From: Pseudarthrobacter sp. MM222
GTDB taxonomy: Bacteria; Actinomycetota; Actinomycetes; Actinomycetales; Micrococcaceae
Assembly: GCF_947090775.1 (NCBI RefSeq)
Contig: NZ_OX352321.1
Span: 2,170,001 to 2,234,000, forward strand
Length of the DNA stretch: 64,000 nucleotides
Direction: 5' to 3'
Each line of letters opens with the position of its first letter. Position 1 is the first letter of the stretch. Both the position numbers and the translations under genes were made by a program. Shown here one piece after another: positions 37,051-45,119 of this stretch. Below the pieces are notes generated by a model that did no database searches, was not told the DNA's origin, and saw nothing but the letters and a program-made list of their open reading frames with translations.

Positions 37051-37983
37051 GTGCGCCGACTACTAGCAATTCTCCTCCCCGGGCTGCTGCTGCTGACCGC
37101 TTGCGGCGGCGGCGAGCCCCCCGCGCCGGAGCCCACCAGCCAGTCCGCCGGCGAGACCGCAAAGCTCGACTCGGTCAAGCTGACTGAAAAGGGCGAAAAG
37201 GAGGCGCCGGGGGTGGAATTCACCAAGCCCCTGGAGGTCTCCGAACCCACTGTCAAGGTGATCACGGAGGGCGGCGGGGAGCGGGTCAAGGCCAACCAGA
37301 TCGCCGAGATCTCCATCCTCGCCCTCAACGGCACGGACGGCACCACCCTGGAGGACACCTTTGCCGGTGACCCGGAGCCGCTCGAACTGAACGACGAGCT
37401 CAAGACCAGCAGCGCCGTCATCTACAACGCCTTCGTCGGCGCCAAGATCGGTTCCCACCTGGCCCTCGCCGTTCCCGGCAAGGCCGCCGCTGAGGGATCC
37501 GAAGCCCAGCCCAGCCAGCTCCTCGTCGTCAAGGTGCTCTCCGCCAAGGAGGCCCCGACGGTGCTGGACAAGCCTGAAGGCGAAACCGTCAGCCCGCCGG
37601 CAGGTCTGCCCACTGTTACGGAGAACGACAAGGGCATCCCCGAGATCTCCGTCGCCGGCGTCGCAGCACCCACCGCACTCATCTCCCAGGAGCTCATCAA
37701 GGGCACCGGCCCCGAGGTCAAGGAAACCGATACCCTCACCGTCAACTACGTGGGCGTCACCCTGACCGAAGGCAAGGTCTTCGATTCCAGCTTCGACCGC
37801 GGCGAGAAGGCCACGTTCCCGCTCACCGGCGTCATCAAGGGCTGGACCCAGGGCCTGACCGGCAAGACTGTCGGCTCACGCGTCCTCCTGGTCATCCCCA
37901 AGGACCTCGCCTACGGTGAAGAAGGCCAGGGCGAAGCCAAGGGCGACCTCGTCTTCGTCGTCGACATCCTCGGCACCAAGTAA
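37051..37983 (+). CDS. FKBP-type peptidyl-prolyl isomerase lipoprotein
   Basis: A 310-residue exported lipoprotein: MRRLLAILLPGLLLLTAC is the signal with lipobox LTAC (Cys18). Two FKBP-like modules are visible: a degenerate one (about 75-160, AEISILALNGTDGTTLEDTF) and a complete C-terminal one (LTVNYVGVTLTEGKVFDSSF, GVIKGWTQGLTGKTVGSR, LAYGEEGQ). It probably assists folding of exported proteins at the cell surface. GTG start. FKBP genes after pafA are a common actinobacterial arrangement. Confidence 0.9.
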   Translation: MRRLLAILLPGLLLLTACGGGEPPAPEPTSQSAGETAKLDSVKLTEKGEKEAPGVEFTKPLEVSEPTVKVITEGGGERVKANQIAEISILALNGTDGTTLEDTFAGDPEPLELNDELKTSSAVIYNAFVGAKIGSHLALAVPGKAAAEGSEAQPSQLLVVKVLSAKEAPTVLDKPEGETVSPPAGLPTVTENDKGIPEISVAGVAAPTALISQELIKGTGPEVKETDTLTVNYVGVTLTEGKVFDSSFDRGEKATFPLTGVIKGWTQGLTGKTVGSRVLLVIPKDLAYGEEGQGEAKGDLVFVVDILGTK

Positions 37984-38021
37984 CTCCCACCCCACCCCAA
38001 GCCACGCAAGAAGGAGCACCC

Positions 38022-38417
38022 ATGTCATTTGGACAGCGCGACCTCGACCGCCAGAAGCCGGAAATTGACTTCCCCGAAGGCGCCGTTCCCACCGAACTGG
38101 TCATCACGGACCTGATCGAGGGCGACGGCGCCGAGGCGAAGGCCGGCGACACCGTCTCCACCCACTACGTCGGTGTGGCCTGGTCCACCGGCGAAGAATT
38201 CGACGCCTCCTGGGGCCGCGGCGCACCGCTGGACTTCAAGGTCGGCGTCGGCCAGGTCATCCAGGGCTGGGATCAGGGCCTGCTCGGCATGAAGGTCGGC
38301 GGCCGCCGCCGGTTGGAGATTCCCTCTGAGCTGGCGTATGGCTCCCGTGGCGCCGGCGGGGCGATCGGCCCGAACGAGGCGCTGATCTTCGTCGTCGACC
38401 TCGTCGCCGTCCGCTAG
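38022..38417 (+). CDS. FKBP-type peptidyl-prolyl cis-trans isomerase
   Basis: A 131-residue single-domain cytosolic FKBP: ELVITDLIEGDGAEAKAGD, STHYVGVAWSTGEEFDASWG, VGQVIQGWDQGLLGMKVGG, RRRLEIPSELAYGSRGAGG and ALIFVVDLVAV, all typical of the catalytic core with Tyr, Phe, Asp and Trp positions kept. AAGGAG lies eight bases before ATG 38022. It is 38 bases after the lipoprotein FKBP and is followed by a strong terminator. Confidence 0.94.
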   Translation: MSFGQRDLDRQKPEIDFPEGAVPTELVITDLIEGDGAEAKAGDTVSTHYVGVAWSTGEEFDASWGRGAPLDFKVGVGQVIQGWDQGLLGMKVGGRRRLEIPSELAYGSRGAGGAIGPNEALIFVVDLVAVR

Positions 38418-38453
38418 TCCCCACCCGCCCGCCGGCAATCCCGGCGGACCCTT

Positions 38454-38508
38454 AAGCGCGGTAACAGCCGGAAAGTTCTTTCCGGCTGTTACCGCGCTTT
38501 TGTTCTTT
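38454..38508 (+). terminator. Strong intrinsic terminator after the pafA-FKBP operon
   Basis: Perfect 22-bp stem (38454-38475 with 38478-38499), two-base loop, followed by TTGTTCTTTT. Separates the proteasome operon from pafBC. Confidence 0.93.
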
Positions 38509-38521
38509 TCCCGGGGGGAAG

Positions 38522-38527
38522 TACCCT
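38522..38527 (+). promoter_or_regulatory. -10 hexamer of pafBC
   Basis: TACCCT, six bases before the GTG at 38534. Confidence 0.42.
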
Positions 38528-38533
38528 AGCGAG

Positions 38534-40582
38534 GTGTCCGCCTCTCGTACTGAACGCCTTCTGAACCTGCTCATCGCCCTGCTGAACACCAAGTACGGCC
38601 TGCGCCGCAGCGAACTGCGCGAAAAGGTGTACCACGACACCGTCAGCAGCGACGTCTCCTTCGGGCGGATGTTCGAACGGGACAAGAGTGAGCTTCGTCA
38701 GTTCGGCTTCGACGTCGAGACACTGACGGACAAAGGCTGGGGCTCGGATGACCCGGCGACCACGCGGTACCGGATCGGCAAGGACTCCAACCGTCTGCCG
38801 GACGTCAGCCTGACCCCGGAAGAATGCACGGTACTGATCCTGGCCGCGCAGCTCTGGGAGCACGCCGCACTCGGCTCGGCCGCGCTGGACGCGGTGCGCA
38901 AACTCCAGGCAGCCGGAGGGCTCTCCGACGCCGAACTTCCCGCCGGGGTCCAGCCGCGGATCCGTCCGGCCGGACAGGCGTTCGAGGACCTCATCGCCGC
39001 CATGCACGCCCAGCACCCGGTCAGCTTCCACTACCTCGCCGGCAGCACCGGCAAGGAGGAGGAACGGCACGTGGAGCCTTGGGGCCTTGGCAGCCGCTTC
39101 GGCCAGTGGTACCTCGTCGGCCACGACCAGACGCGCGGGGACCGGCGATTCTTCCGGCTCTCCCGCGTGACCTCGGCCGTGACCGTGCTCGAGAAGGAAT
39201 CCTTCACGCCGCCGTCCGGCTTCAACGTCCGCGCCGAACTCGCGGGGCTGGCGGAGCTCCCGCAGCAGACCGCCGTTGTCGACGTCCAGCAGGGCAGGCT
39301 GTTGGGCCTTCGCAGACGCGCCCAGCACGTCCCGGCCGCCGTCCCCGCCACCGTCGCCGCCACAGACCCGGGCGCAGAGCCCGGCGCGACGCCGCCCGCT
39401 GCCGGCCGGGACCGCCTGATGGTGCCGTTCCGCGACGCAGAGACCCTCGGCGAGGAGCTCGCCTCCTACGGTCCGCGGGTGAGGGTTGTGTCCCCGCCCG
39501 AGCTGGTCACGGCCGTGCGGCGCCGTCTGTCCGCGGCCGCGGACTTCGCCGCCGCTCCCGTCCCGCCGATCTTCTTCCCGGACGCGGGTCCGGCCAAACG
39601 CGGACGCAAACGTACCTCCGAGGACCAGCTCAAGCGGATGCTCCAGCTGGTCCCGTTCCTGGTCCACAACCAGGGCCTGCACATCAGCGAGGTCGCGTCC
39701 CGGTTCGGGATCACCCGCAGGGAACTCGAGGAGGACCTCCGGATCCTGATCTGCTCGGGCCTGCCCGAGGGCTACCCCGATGACCTGCTGGACATCCAGT
39801 GGGACGATGACCACGTCTTCATCACCCAGGACCTGGACCTTAACCGACCCGTGCGCTTCACGGTAGAGGAGGCCTGTGCGCTGCTGACGGGCCTGGAGAC
39901 CCTCAACGGCTTGCCCGAACTCGCCGAGGGCAACGCCCTGGAGTCCGTCACGCTGAAGCTCCTGGCGGCGGCCGGCGAGGAAGGGCTGAAGGCGGCCTCG
40001 CTGTCCGGCCCGGAGGTAGGGCCGGAGGACTCGGGGACCCTGGAGAAGGCACGCGAAGCCATCCGCACCGGCGCGCAGCTGCGGCTCCGATATTTCTCGC
40101 CGCAGAGCGATTCCGTTTCCGAACGTGATGTGGACCCGCTGCGGCTCTATTCACTCGACAGCACCTGGTATCTCGAGGCCTACTGCCACTCCGCGCGCGC
40201 CCTGCGCAACTTCCGGCTGGACCGGATCGAAGAGCTGAACGCCACCGGCCGCCCGGTATCCGCGAACGCGACGCCGGCCGAAAGCTTCCCGGTAAAACTG
40301 TTCACCCCGAACGACGACGACACTGTCGTCGTCGTCGAACTGACCCGGCGGGGCGTCGGGCTCGCCGACGACTACTACGCCGAACGCACCGCGGCCCTTC
40401 CCGGTGGCGGCATGCTGGCAGAAGTCCGCTTCGGCAACCCGGACTGGCTGCCGATGTTCGTGGCCCAGCACGGCGGTGCTGTCCGGATCCTGGAGCCGGC
40501 CAGCCTCGCGGCCACGGCGCGGGACTGGGTGGAGGCTGCCCGGGCCCAGTACGAAGACTGGCCGGCACCCCGGCTAGACTGA
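38534..40582 (+). CDS. pafBC: Fused PafB-PafC WYL-domain regulator
   Basis: A 682-residue DNA-damage-response activator in which PafB and PafC are one chain. Half 1: winged helix (ERLLNLLIALLNTKYGLRRSE), WYL domain with GQWYLVGHD. A Pro/Ala-rich linker (about 270-350) joins half 2: helix-turn-helix LHISEVASRFGITRRELEED and a WYL domain with STWYLEAYC, then a WCX-type C-terminal domain. In mycobacteria PafB and PafC form a heterodimer that controls RecA-independent DNA-damage genes; fusion is known in Arthrobacter. GTG start six bases after TACCCT. Confidence 0.94.
   Translation: MSASRTERLLNLLIALLNTKYGLRRSELREKVYHDTVSSDVSFGRMFERDKSELRQFGFDVETLTDKGWGSDDPATTRYRIGKDSNRLPDVSLTPEECTVLILAAQLWEHAALGSAALDAVRKLQAAGGLSDAELPAGVQPRIRPAGQAFEDLIAAMHAQHPVSFHYLAGSTGKEEERHVEPWGLGSRFGQWYLVGHDQTRGDRRFFRLSRVTSAVTVLEKESFTPPSGFNVRAELAGLAELPQQTAVVDVQQGRLLGLRRRAQHVPAAVPATVAATDPGAEPGATPPAAGRDRLMVPFRDAETLGEELASYGPRVRVVSPPELVTAVRRRLSAAADFAAAPVPPIFFPDAGPAKRGRKRTSEDQLKRMLQLVPFLVHNQGLHISEVASRFGITRRELEEDLRILICSGLPEGYPDDLLDIQWDDDHVFITQDLDLNRPVRFTVEEACALLTGLETLNGLPELAEGNALESVTLKLLAAAGEEGLKAASLSGPEVGPEDSGTLEKAREAIRTGAQLRLRYFSPQSDSVSERDVDPLRLYSLDSTWYLEAYCHSARALRNFRLDRIEELNATGRPVSANATPAESFPVKLFTPNDDDTVVVVELTRRGVGLADDYYAERTAALPGGGMLAEVRFGNPDWLPMFVAQHGGAVRILEPASLAATARDWVEAARAQYEDWPAPRLD
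40575..40580 (+). promoter_or_regulatory. -10 hexamer before the membrane-protein/tat genes
   Basis: TAGACT, seven bases before the ATG at 40588; overlaps the end of pafBC. Confidence 0.5.
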
Positions 40583-40587
40583 TCAGC

Positions 40588-40944
40588 ATGCCTTGGTGGT
40601 CCTGGATCGTGATCTGGATAGCGCTCGTCGCGCTGTCCCTGTTGTTCTTCGTCGTACTCGGCGTGCGCTTGTTCCGGCAGTTCATGACCACGGTCAAGGA
40701 GCTCGGCGAAGCGGCGGACCGGTTCAGCCGGTTGCCGCCCGCCGCGGAGAACCCGGCCCCCGCAGACCCGGGTGCGCCCGCGATCCCGGGCCCCGGTTCC
40801 GCCGTGTTCGCTCCACCCGCCCGGATCCGGCACGAATACCATGCCGCCAAGACCGCCCGGCGGGAGGCCCGCCGGGTGCGCCGCGTCCAGCGCAAGACGG
40901 ACCGCGGCCAGCTGCAGCGGCTGCACGACATCGAATTCAGTTAG
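40588..40944 (+). CDS. Small membrane protein, function unknown
   Basis: A 118-residue protein with one N-terminal transmembrane segment (IVIWIALVALSLLFFVVLGV) and a basic cytoplasmic tail rich in Arg and Ala (RREARRVRRVQRKTDRGQL). A short amphipathic region (MTTVKELGEAADRFSRL) follows the membrane segment, giving a layout vaguely like TatB but without its motif. It starts six bases after pafBC and ends 35 bases before tatA. Conserved position next to tatA in related bacteria is expected, function unknown. Confidence 0.75.
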   Translation: MPWWSWIVIWIALVALSLLFFVVLGVRLFRQFMTTVKELGEAADRFSRLPPAAENPAPADPGAPAIPGPGSAVFAPPARIRHEYHAAKTARREARRVRRVQRKTDRGQLQRLHDIEFS

Positions 40945-40979
40945 ACATAAGATGTACTCAAACGAAAGGACCTCTTCTC

Positions 40980-41249
40980 ATGAGGCTTGAAGGCTGGCAT
41001 CTCATCATCATCATCATTCTGGCATTGGTGCTTTTCGCGGCACCGAAGCTGCCCGGCATGGCGCGCAGCCTTGGCCAGTCGATGCGCATCTTCAAGTCGG
41101 AGGTCCGCGAAATGAAGAAGGACGGCAGCACCGACGCCAAGACGGAAGCCGATCCCGTCGAGGGCCGGGTCGTGAACCACCCGCGGACCCCCGGCACCGA
41201 GAGCCGCCCGGGCGAAGGAACCGACGTTCCGCCTCCGAACCGCGCCTAA
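40980..41249 (+). CDS. tatA: Sec-independent translocase protein TatA
   Basis: An 89-residue Tat pore component: short N-terminal membrane helix (GWHLIIIIILALVLFAAPKL), hinge PKLPGMARSLGQ, then an amphipathic helix SMRIFKSEVREMKKD and a polar Pro-rich tail. GAAAGGA lies ten bases upstream of ATG 40980. tatC follows six bases after its stop. With TatC it exports folded proteins with twin-arginine signals. No TatB gene is seen next to it. Confidence 0.93.
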   Translation: MRLEGWHLIIIIILALVLFAAPKLPGMARSLGQSMRIFKSEVREMKKDGSTDAKTEADPVEGRVVNHPRTPGTESRPGEGTDVPPPNRA

Positions 41250-41255
41250 TTCACG

Positions 41256-42092
41256 ATGGCAGTAACGATGGGTCGCCGGTCTAATCCCGAGGGGCGGATG
41301 GCGCTCCTGGACCACCTGAAAGAGCTGCGGAACCGACTCTTCAAGTCGGCGATCGCCGTCATACTCGGAACCGTCGTGGGCTTCCTTGTCTACCAGCCGA
41401 TGCTCGCGGCGCTGATCAAACCGATCCGCGACCTCAACGAGCATGAGGGCCGGCAGGCCACCCTGAACTTTGACGGCGTGGCAAGCTCCTTCGACCTGAT
41501 GATCCAGGTGTCTGTTTTCCTTGGCCTCATCGTCGCCAGCCCCGTCTGGCTCTACCAGCTCTGGGCCTTCATCGTGCCGGGGCTGCACAAGAAGGAACGC
41601 CGTCTGGCCCTGTCCTTCGTCGCCGTCGCCGTCCCGCTGTTCGTCGGCGGCGTGCTGCTGGCCTGGCTGGTGCTCCCGAACGCTGTCCGCGTCCTGACCG
41701 ATTTCACCCCGTCCGGGGGATCCAACTTCATCAGCGCCCAGGTCTATCTGTCGTTTGTGTTGCGGCTGCTGCTGGCTTTCGGCATCGCCTTCCTCCTGCC
41801 GGTGGTCCTCTTCGGCCTGAACCTGGCCGGCCTGATCAAGGGCCAGCAGCTGGTCAAGAGCTGGCGCATCACAGTCTTCCTGGTCTGCCTATTCGCTGCG
41901 ATGGCCGCGCCCGGGGCCGATGCGATGAGCATGTTCTACCTCGCCGGTCCTATGCTGGCCCTCTTTTTCGCCGCCATCGGGCTCTGCCTGCTCAACGACC
42001 GCCGCCGGGAACGGCGCGCCGTCAAGCGCGCCGCCGAGACCGAGGCCATGGCGGGCCAGGCAACTCCAAGCTCCGAGCTGGAGAATCTCTAG
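41256..42092 (+). CDS. tatC: Sec-independent translocase protein TatC
   Basis: A 278-residue six-helix membrane protein that recognises twin-arginine signal peptides. Conserved features: MALLDHLKELRNRLFKS at the N-terminus (with the Glu of the signal-binding site), SFDLMIQVSVFLGLIVASPVWLYQLWAFIVPGL around helices 2, and LPVVLFGLNLAGLI in the C-terminal half. Six bases after tatA; a soluble C-terminal tail of about 40 residues is charged. helY starts 24 bases after its stop. Confidence 0.95.
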   Translation: MAVTMGRRSNPEGRMALLDHLKELRNRLFKSAIAVILGTVVGFLVYQPMLAALIKPIRDLNEHEGRQATLNFDGVASSFDLMIQVSVFLGLIVASPVWLYQLWAFIVPGLHKKERRLALSFVAVAVPLFVGGVLLAWLVLPNAVRVLTDFTPSGGSNFISAQVYLSFVLRLLLAFGIAFLLPVVLFGLNLAGLIKGQQLVKSWRITVFLVCLFAAMAAPGADAMSMFYLAGPMLALFFAAIGLCLLNDRRRERRAVKRAAETEAMAGQATPSSELENL

Positions 42093-42104
42093 CCCTTGGC
42101 GCAC

Positions 42105-42110
42105 TAGGCT
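42105..42110 (+). promoter_or_regulatory. -10 hexamer of helY
   Basis: TAGGCT, six bases before the ATG at 42117. Confidence 0.5.
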
Positions 42111-42116
42111 GGAATC

Positions 42117-45011
42117 ATGTCCTCACTCCCCGGGCCGGAATCGCCGGCTGAACGCTACCGCGCCAGCGTCGAACGGGCCGCAGAAGCTAAAACCTATCTG
42201 GGCGGGTTCATCCGGTCGCTGGAATTCGAACTTGACGACTTCCAGCGCGAGGCGTGTCTGTCGCTCCAGGCCGGCCGCGGTGTCCTCGTGGCGGCGCCTA
42301 CCGGGGCCGGCAAGACCATCGTGGGGGAGTTCGCCATCTACCTGGCCCTTCAGCGCGGCCTCAAAGCCTTCTACACCACGCCGATCAAGGCACTCAGCAA
42401 CCAGAAATACTCCGAGCTGTCCGAAAAGTACGGCGCCGCGCAGGTAGGGCTGCTGACCGGTGACACCAGCATCAACGGTGACGCGCCCGTGGTGGTGATG
42501 ACCACAGAGGTGCTCCGCAACATGCTGTACGCCGACTCCGACACCCTCGACGATCTGGGGTTCGTCGTCATGGACGAGGTTCACTACCTAGCCGACCGTT
42601 TCCGCGGCGCGGTCTGGGAAGAGGTCATCATCCACCTGCCCAGCGAGGTCCAGGTGGCCTCGCTGAGCGCCACGGTCTCCAACGCCGAGGAGTTCGGCGC
42701 CTGGCTGGACACCGTGCGCGGGCAGACCGACGTGATCGTCTCGGAGCACCGCCCGGTACCGCTCTGGCAGCACGTCATGGTGGGCCGGAAGATCGTGGAT
42801 CTCTTTGCCGGGGATACCACCTTCGACGAAATCGCACCGGCCGGGGAGGCCGACGTCGCAGTCACGACGGAATCTGCCGACCCCAGCACCCGCCCGGGGT
42901 TCGAAGTGAACCCCGAACTCCTCTCGATGGCGCGGGCCGAAAGCCAAATGAACTTCCGCGGCCGTTTCGGCCACGGCGGACGCAACGAGCGGCATCAACG
43001 CAACCAACGCAGCCAGCGCGACGACGCCCCTCAGGGCGGCCCGCGCAGCCCGGTCCGCAAAGCGAGCCGGCCGCAGGTCATCGCCAGCCTGGACCGCCAG
43101 GACCTGCTCCCGGCGATCACCTTCATCTTCTCCCGCGCCGGCTGCGACGCCGCCGTGGCCCAGTGCGTCTCCGCCGGGCTCTGGCTGACCACCGAGCAGG
43201 AGCAGCTCATCATCGCCCGGCGCGTCGACGAGGCCGCCCAGGACATCCCCTCCGATGACCTGGACGTCCTCGGGTTCTGGAACTGGCGCGACGGCTTGTT
43301 GCGCGGCCTCGCCGCGCACCACGCGGGCATGCTGCCCACCTTCAAGGAAGTCGTGGAAAAGCTCTTCGTCGACGGACTGGTCAAGGCCGTCTTCGCCACC
43401 GAGACCCTGGCGCTCGGCGTCAACATGCCCGCGCGCTGCGTCGTGCTGGAAAAGCTCGACAAGTTCAACGGCGAGGCGCACGTCAACATCACGGCGGGGG
43501 AGTACACCCAGCTGACCGGCCGGGCCGGCCGGCGCGGTATCGACGTCGAAGGCCACGCCGTGGTGCTGTGGCAGCCCGGCACCGACCCCGCCGCCGTCGC
43601 CGGCCTCGCCTCCCGCCGGACCTACCCGCTGAACTCAAGCTTCCGGCCCACCTACAACATGTCCATCAACCTGCTGGCCCAGTTCGGCCGGGTGCGCGCC
43701 CGGGAGATCCTGGAGTCCTCCTTCGCCCAGTTCCAGGCCGACCGCTCCGTCGTCGGACTGGCCAGGCAGGTCCGGAGCCGGGAAGAGTCACTGGCCGGAT
43801 TCGCCAAGGCGATGACCTGCCACCTTGGCGACTTCACCGAATACTCCCGGCTGCTGCGGGCTCTGTCCGACGCCGAGAAGAACGCCTCCAAGAGCGGCTC
43901 CCGGGCGAAGAAGACGCTCACCGAGGACTCCCTGAGCCGGCTGTTGCCCGGGGACGTGGTGGACGTGCCCGGCGGCCGGGCGCCGGGACTCGCCGTCGTG
44001 CTCAGCTCTGACCATCACTCCCGCGAACCCCGGCCGGCGGTCCTGACGATGGACAACCAGTTGCGGCGGATCGGCATCCATGACGTCGAGGGCCCGCTCG
44101 CGCCCATCACGCGGATCCGGATTCCGAAGTCCTTCAACGCCAAGGTGCCCAAATCGCGGCGCGATCTGGCCTCCTCGGTGCGCAACGCCATTCGGGAGAA
44201 CCGCCCGCCGGCTCCGCCAAACCGCAACGACGACTTCGGCCGCGCGGCGGCCCTGCCGAATCAGGAAAAGCGGATCGCCGAGCTGCGGCGGGAATTGCGC
44301 GCCCACCCCTGCCATGGCTGCAGCGAACGCGAAGACCACGCGCGCTGGTCCGAACGCTGGTGGAAGCTCCGCCAGGAGACGGACGGACTGGTCCGGCAGA
44401 TCCAGGGCCGCACGAACACCATCGCGAAGACGTTCGACCGGGTGTGCGGCGTGCTGGCCAGCTACGGCTACCTGGAAACCTCCGACTCCGGAGTGCTCAC
44501 GATCAGCCGGGACGGGCAGCGGCTGCGCCGGATCTACGGGGAAAAGGACCTGCTCATTTCCCAGTCCCTGCGGATGGGTGCCTTCAGCGACCTCGACGCC
44601 GCCGAAGTGGCAGCGCTGGCGAGCGTCCTGGTCTACCAGGCCAAGCGTGAGGACCGCGGGCTGCGGCCGAAGATGCCGAGCGTCTCGCTGGAATCCGCCG
44701 TCGACACCGTGGTGCGGGAATGGTCGGCCCTCGAGGACGTGGAGGAAGCCAGCAAGCTGCCGCTGACCGGCGAGCCCGAACTGGGCCTCGTCTGGCCGAT
44801 CTTCAAATGGGCCAAGGGCCGGCACCTTCAGGACGTCCTCAGCGGGACCGACCTGGCCGCGGGTGACTTTGTCCGCTGGGTGAAGCAGGTCATCGACCTG
44901 CTGGACCAGTTGGCCAAGATCCCCGACCTGGACCCGCGCATCGCCCGTCTCTGCGGGGACGCGATCAAGCTCGTCAAACGCGGCGTCGTTGCGTACTCCT
45001 CGGTGACCTAG
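42117..45011 (+). CDS. helY: Ski2/Mtr4-like RNA helicase HelY
   Basis: A 964-residue superfamily 2 helicase. Walker A is APTGAGKT (about residues 60-67), the DEVH box is VVMDEVHYL (near 153), SLSATVSN is motif III and QLTGRAGRRGID motif VI. A charged low-complexity insert rich in Arg/Asn/Gln (about 285-320) sits between the RecA domains. The C-terminal 350 residues hold the DSHCT-type domain (MGAFSDLDAAEVAALASVLVYQ). Homologous to mycobacterial HelY (Rv2092c), which also lies after tatA/tatC; likely acts in RNA processing or decay. Confidence 0.95.
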   Translation: MSSLPGPESPAERYRASVERAAEAKTYLGGFIRSLEFELDDFQREACLSLQAGRGVLVAAPTGAGKTIVGEFAIYLALQRGLKAFYTTPIKALSNQKYSELSEKYGAAQVGLLTGDTSINGDAPVVVMTTEVLRNMLYADSDTLDDLGFVVMDEVHYLADRFRGAVWEEVIIHLPSEVQVASLSATVSNAEEFGAWLDTVRGQTDVIVSEHRPVPLWQHVMVGRKIVDLFAGDTTFDEIAPAGEADVAVTTESADPSTRPGFEVNPELLSMARAESQMNFRGRFGHGGRNERHQRNQRSQRDDAPQGGPRSPVRKASRPQVIASLDRQDLLPAITFIFSRAGCDAAVAQCVSAGLWLTTEQEQLIIARRVDEAAQDIPSDDLDVLGFWNWRDGLLRGLAAHHAGMLPTFKEVVEKLFVDGLVKAVFATETLALGVNMPARCVVLEKLDKFNGEAHVNITAGEYTQLTGRAGRRGIDVEGHAVVLWQPGTDPAAVAGLASRRTYPLNSSFRPTYNMSINLLAQFGRVRAREILESSFAQFQADRSVVGLARQVRSREESLAGFAKAMTCHLGDFTEYSRLLRALSDAEKNASKSGSRAKKTLTEDSLSRLLPGDVVDVPGGRAPGLAVVLSSDHHSREPRPAVLTMDNQLRRIGIHDVEGPLAPITRIRIPKSFNAKVPKSRRDLASSVRNAIRENRPPAPPNRNDDFGRAAALPNQEKRIAELRRELRAHPCHGCSEREDHARWSERWWKLRQETDGLVRQIQGRTNTIAKTFDRVCGVLASYGYLETSDSGVLTISRDGQRLRRIYGEKDLLISQSLRMGAFSDLDAAEVAALASVLVYQAKREDRGLRPKMPSVSLESAVDTVVREWSALEDVEEASKLPLTGEPELGLVWPIFKWAKGRHLQDVLSGTDLAAGDFVRWVKQVIDLLDQLAKIPDLDPRIARLCGDAIKLVKRGVVAYSSVT

Positions 45012-45119
45012 CACCGGCCGCGGCGCCACCGCCAACCTCTCGTCACCGCCTTCAGTCCGACACCTACCTCGAACCGGGCCGGCGCGCGCCGGCACCAAGC
45101 TACAAGGAGCTCCCGCACC

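Noticed and set aside
35559..37421. A 620-codon minus-strand frame opposite pafA
   Set aside because: Antisense shadow of a highly conserved gene; no start signal and no family features.
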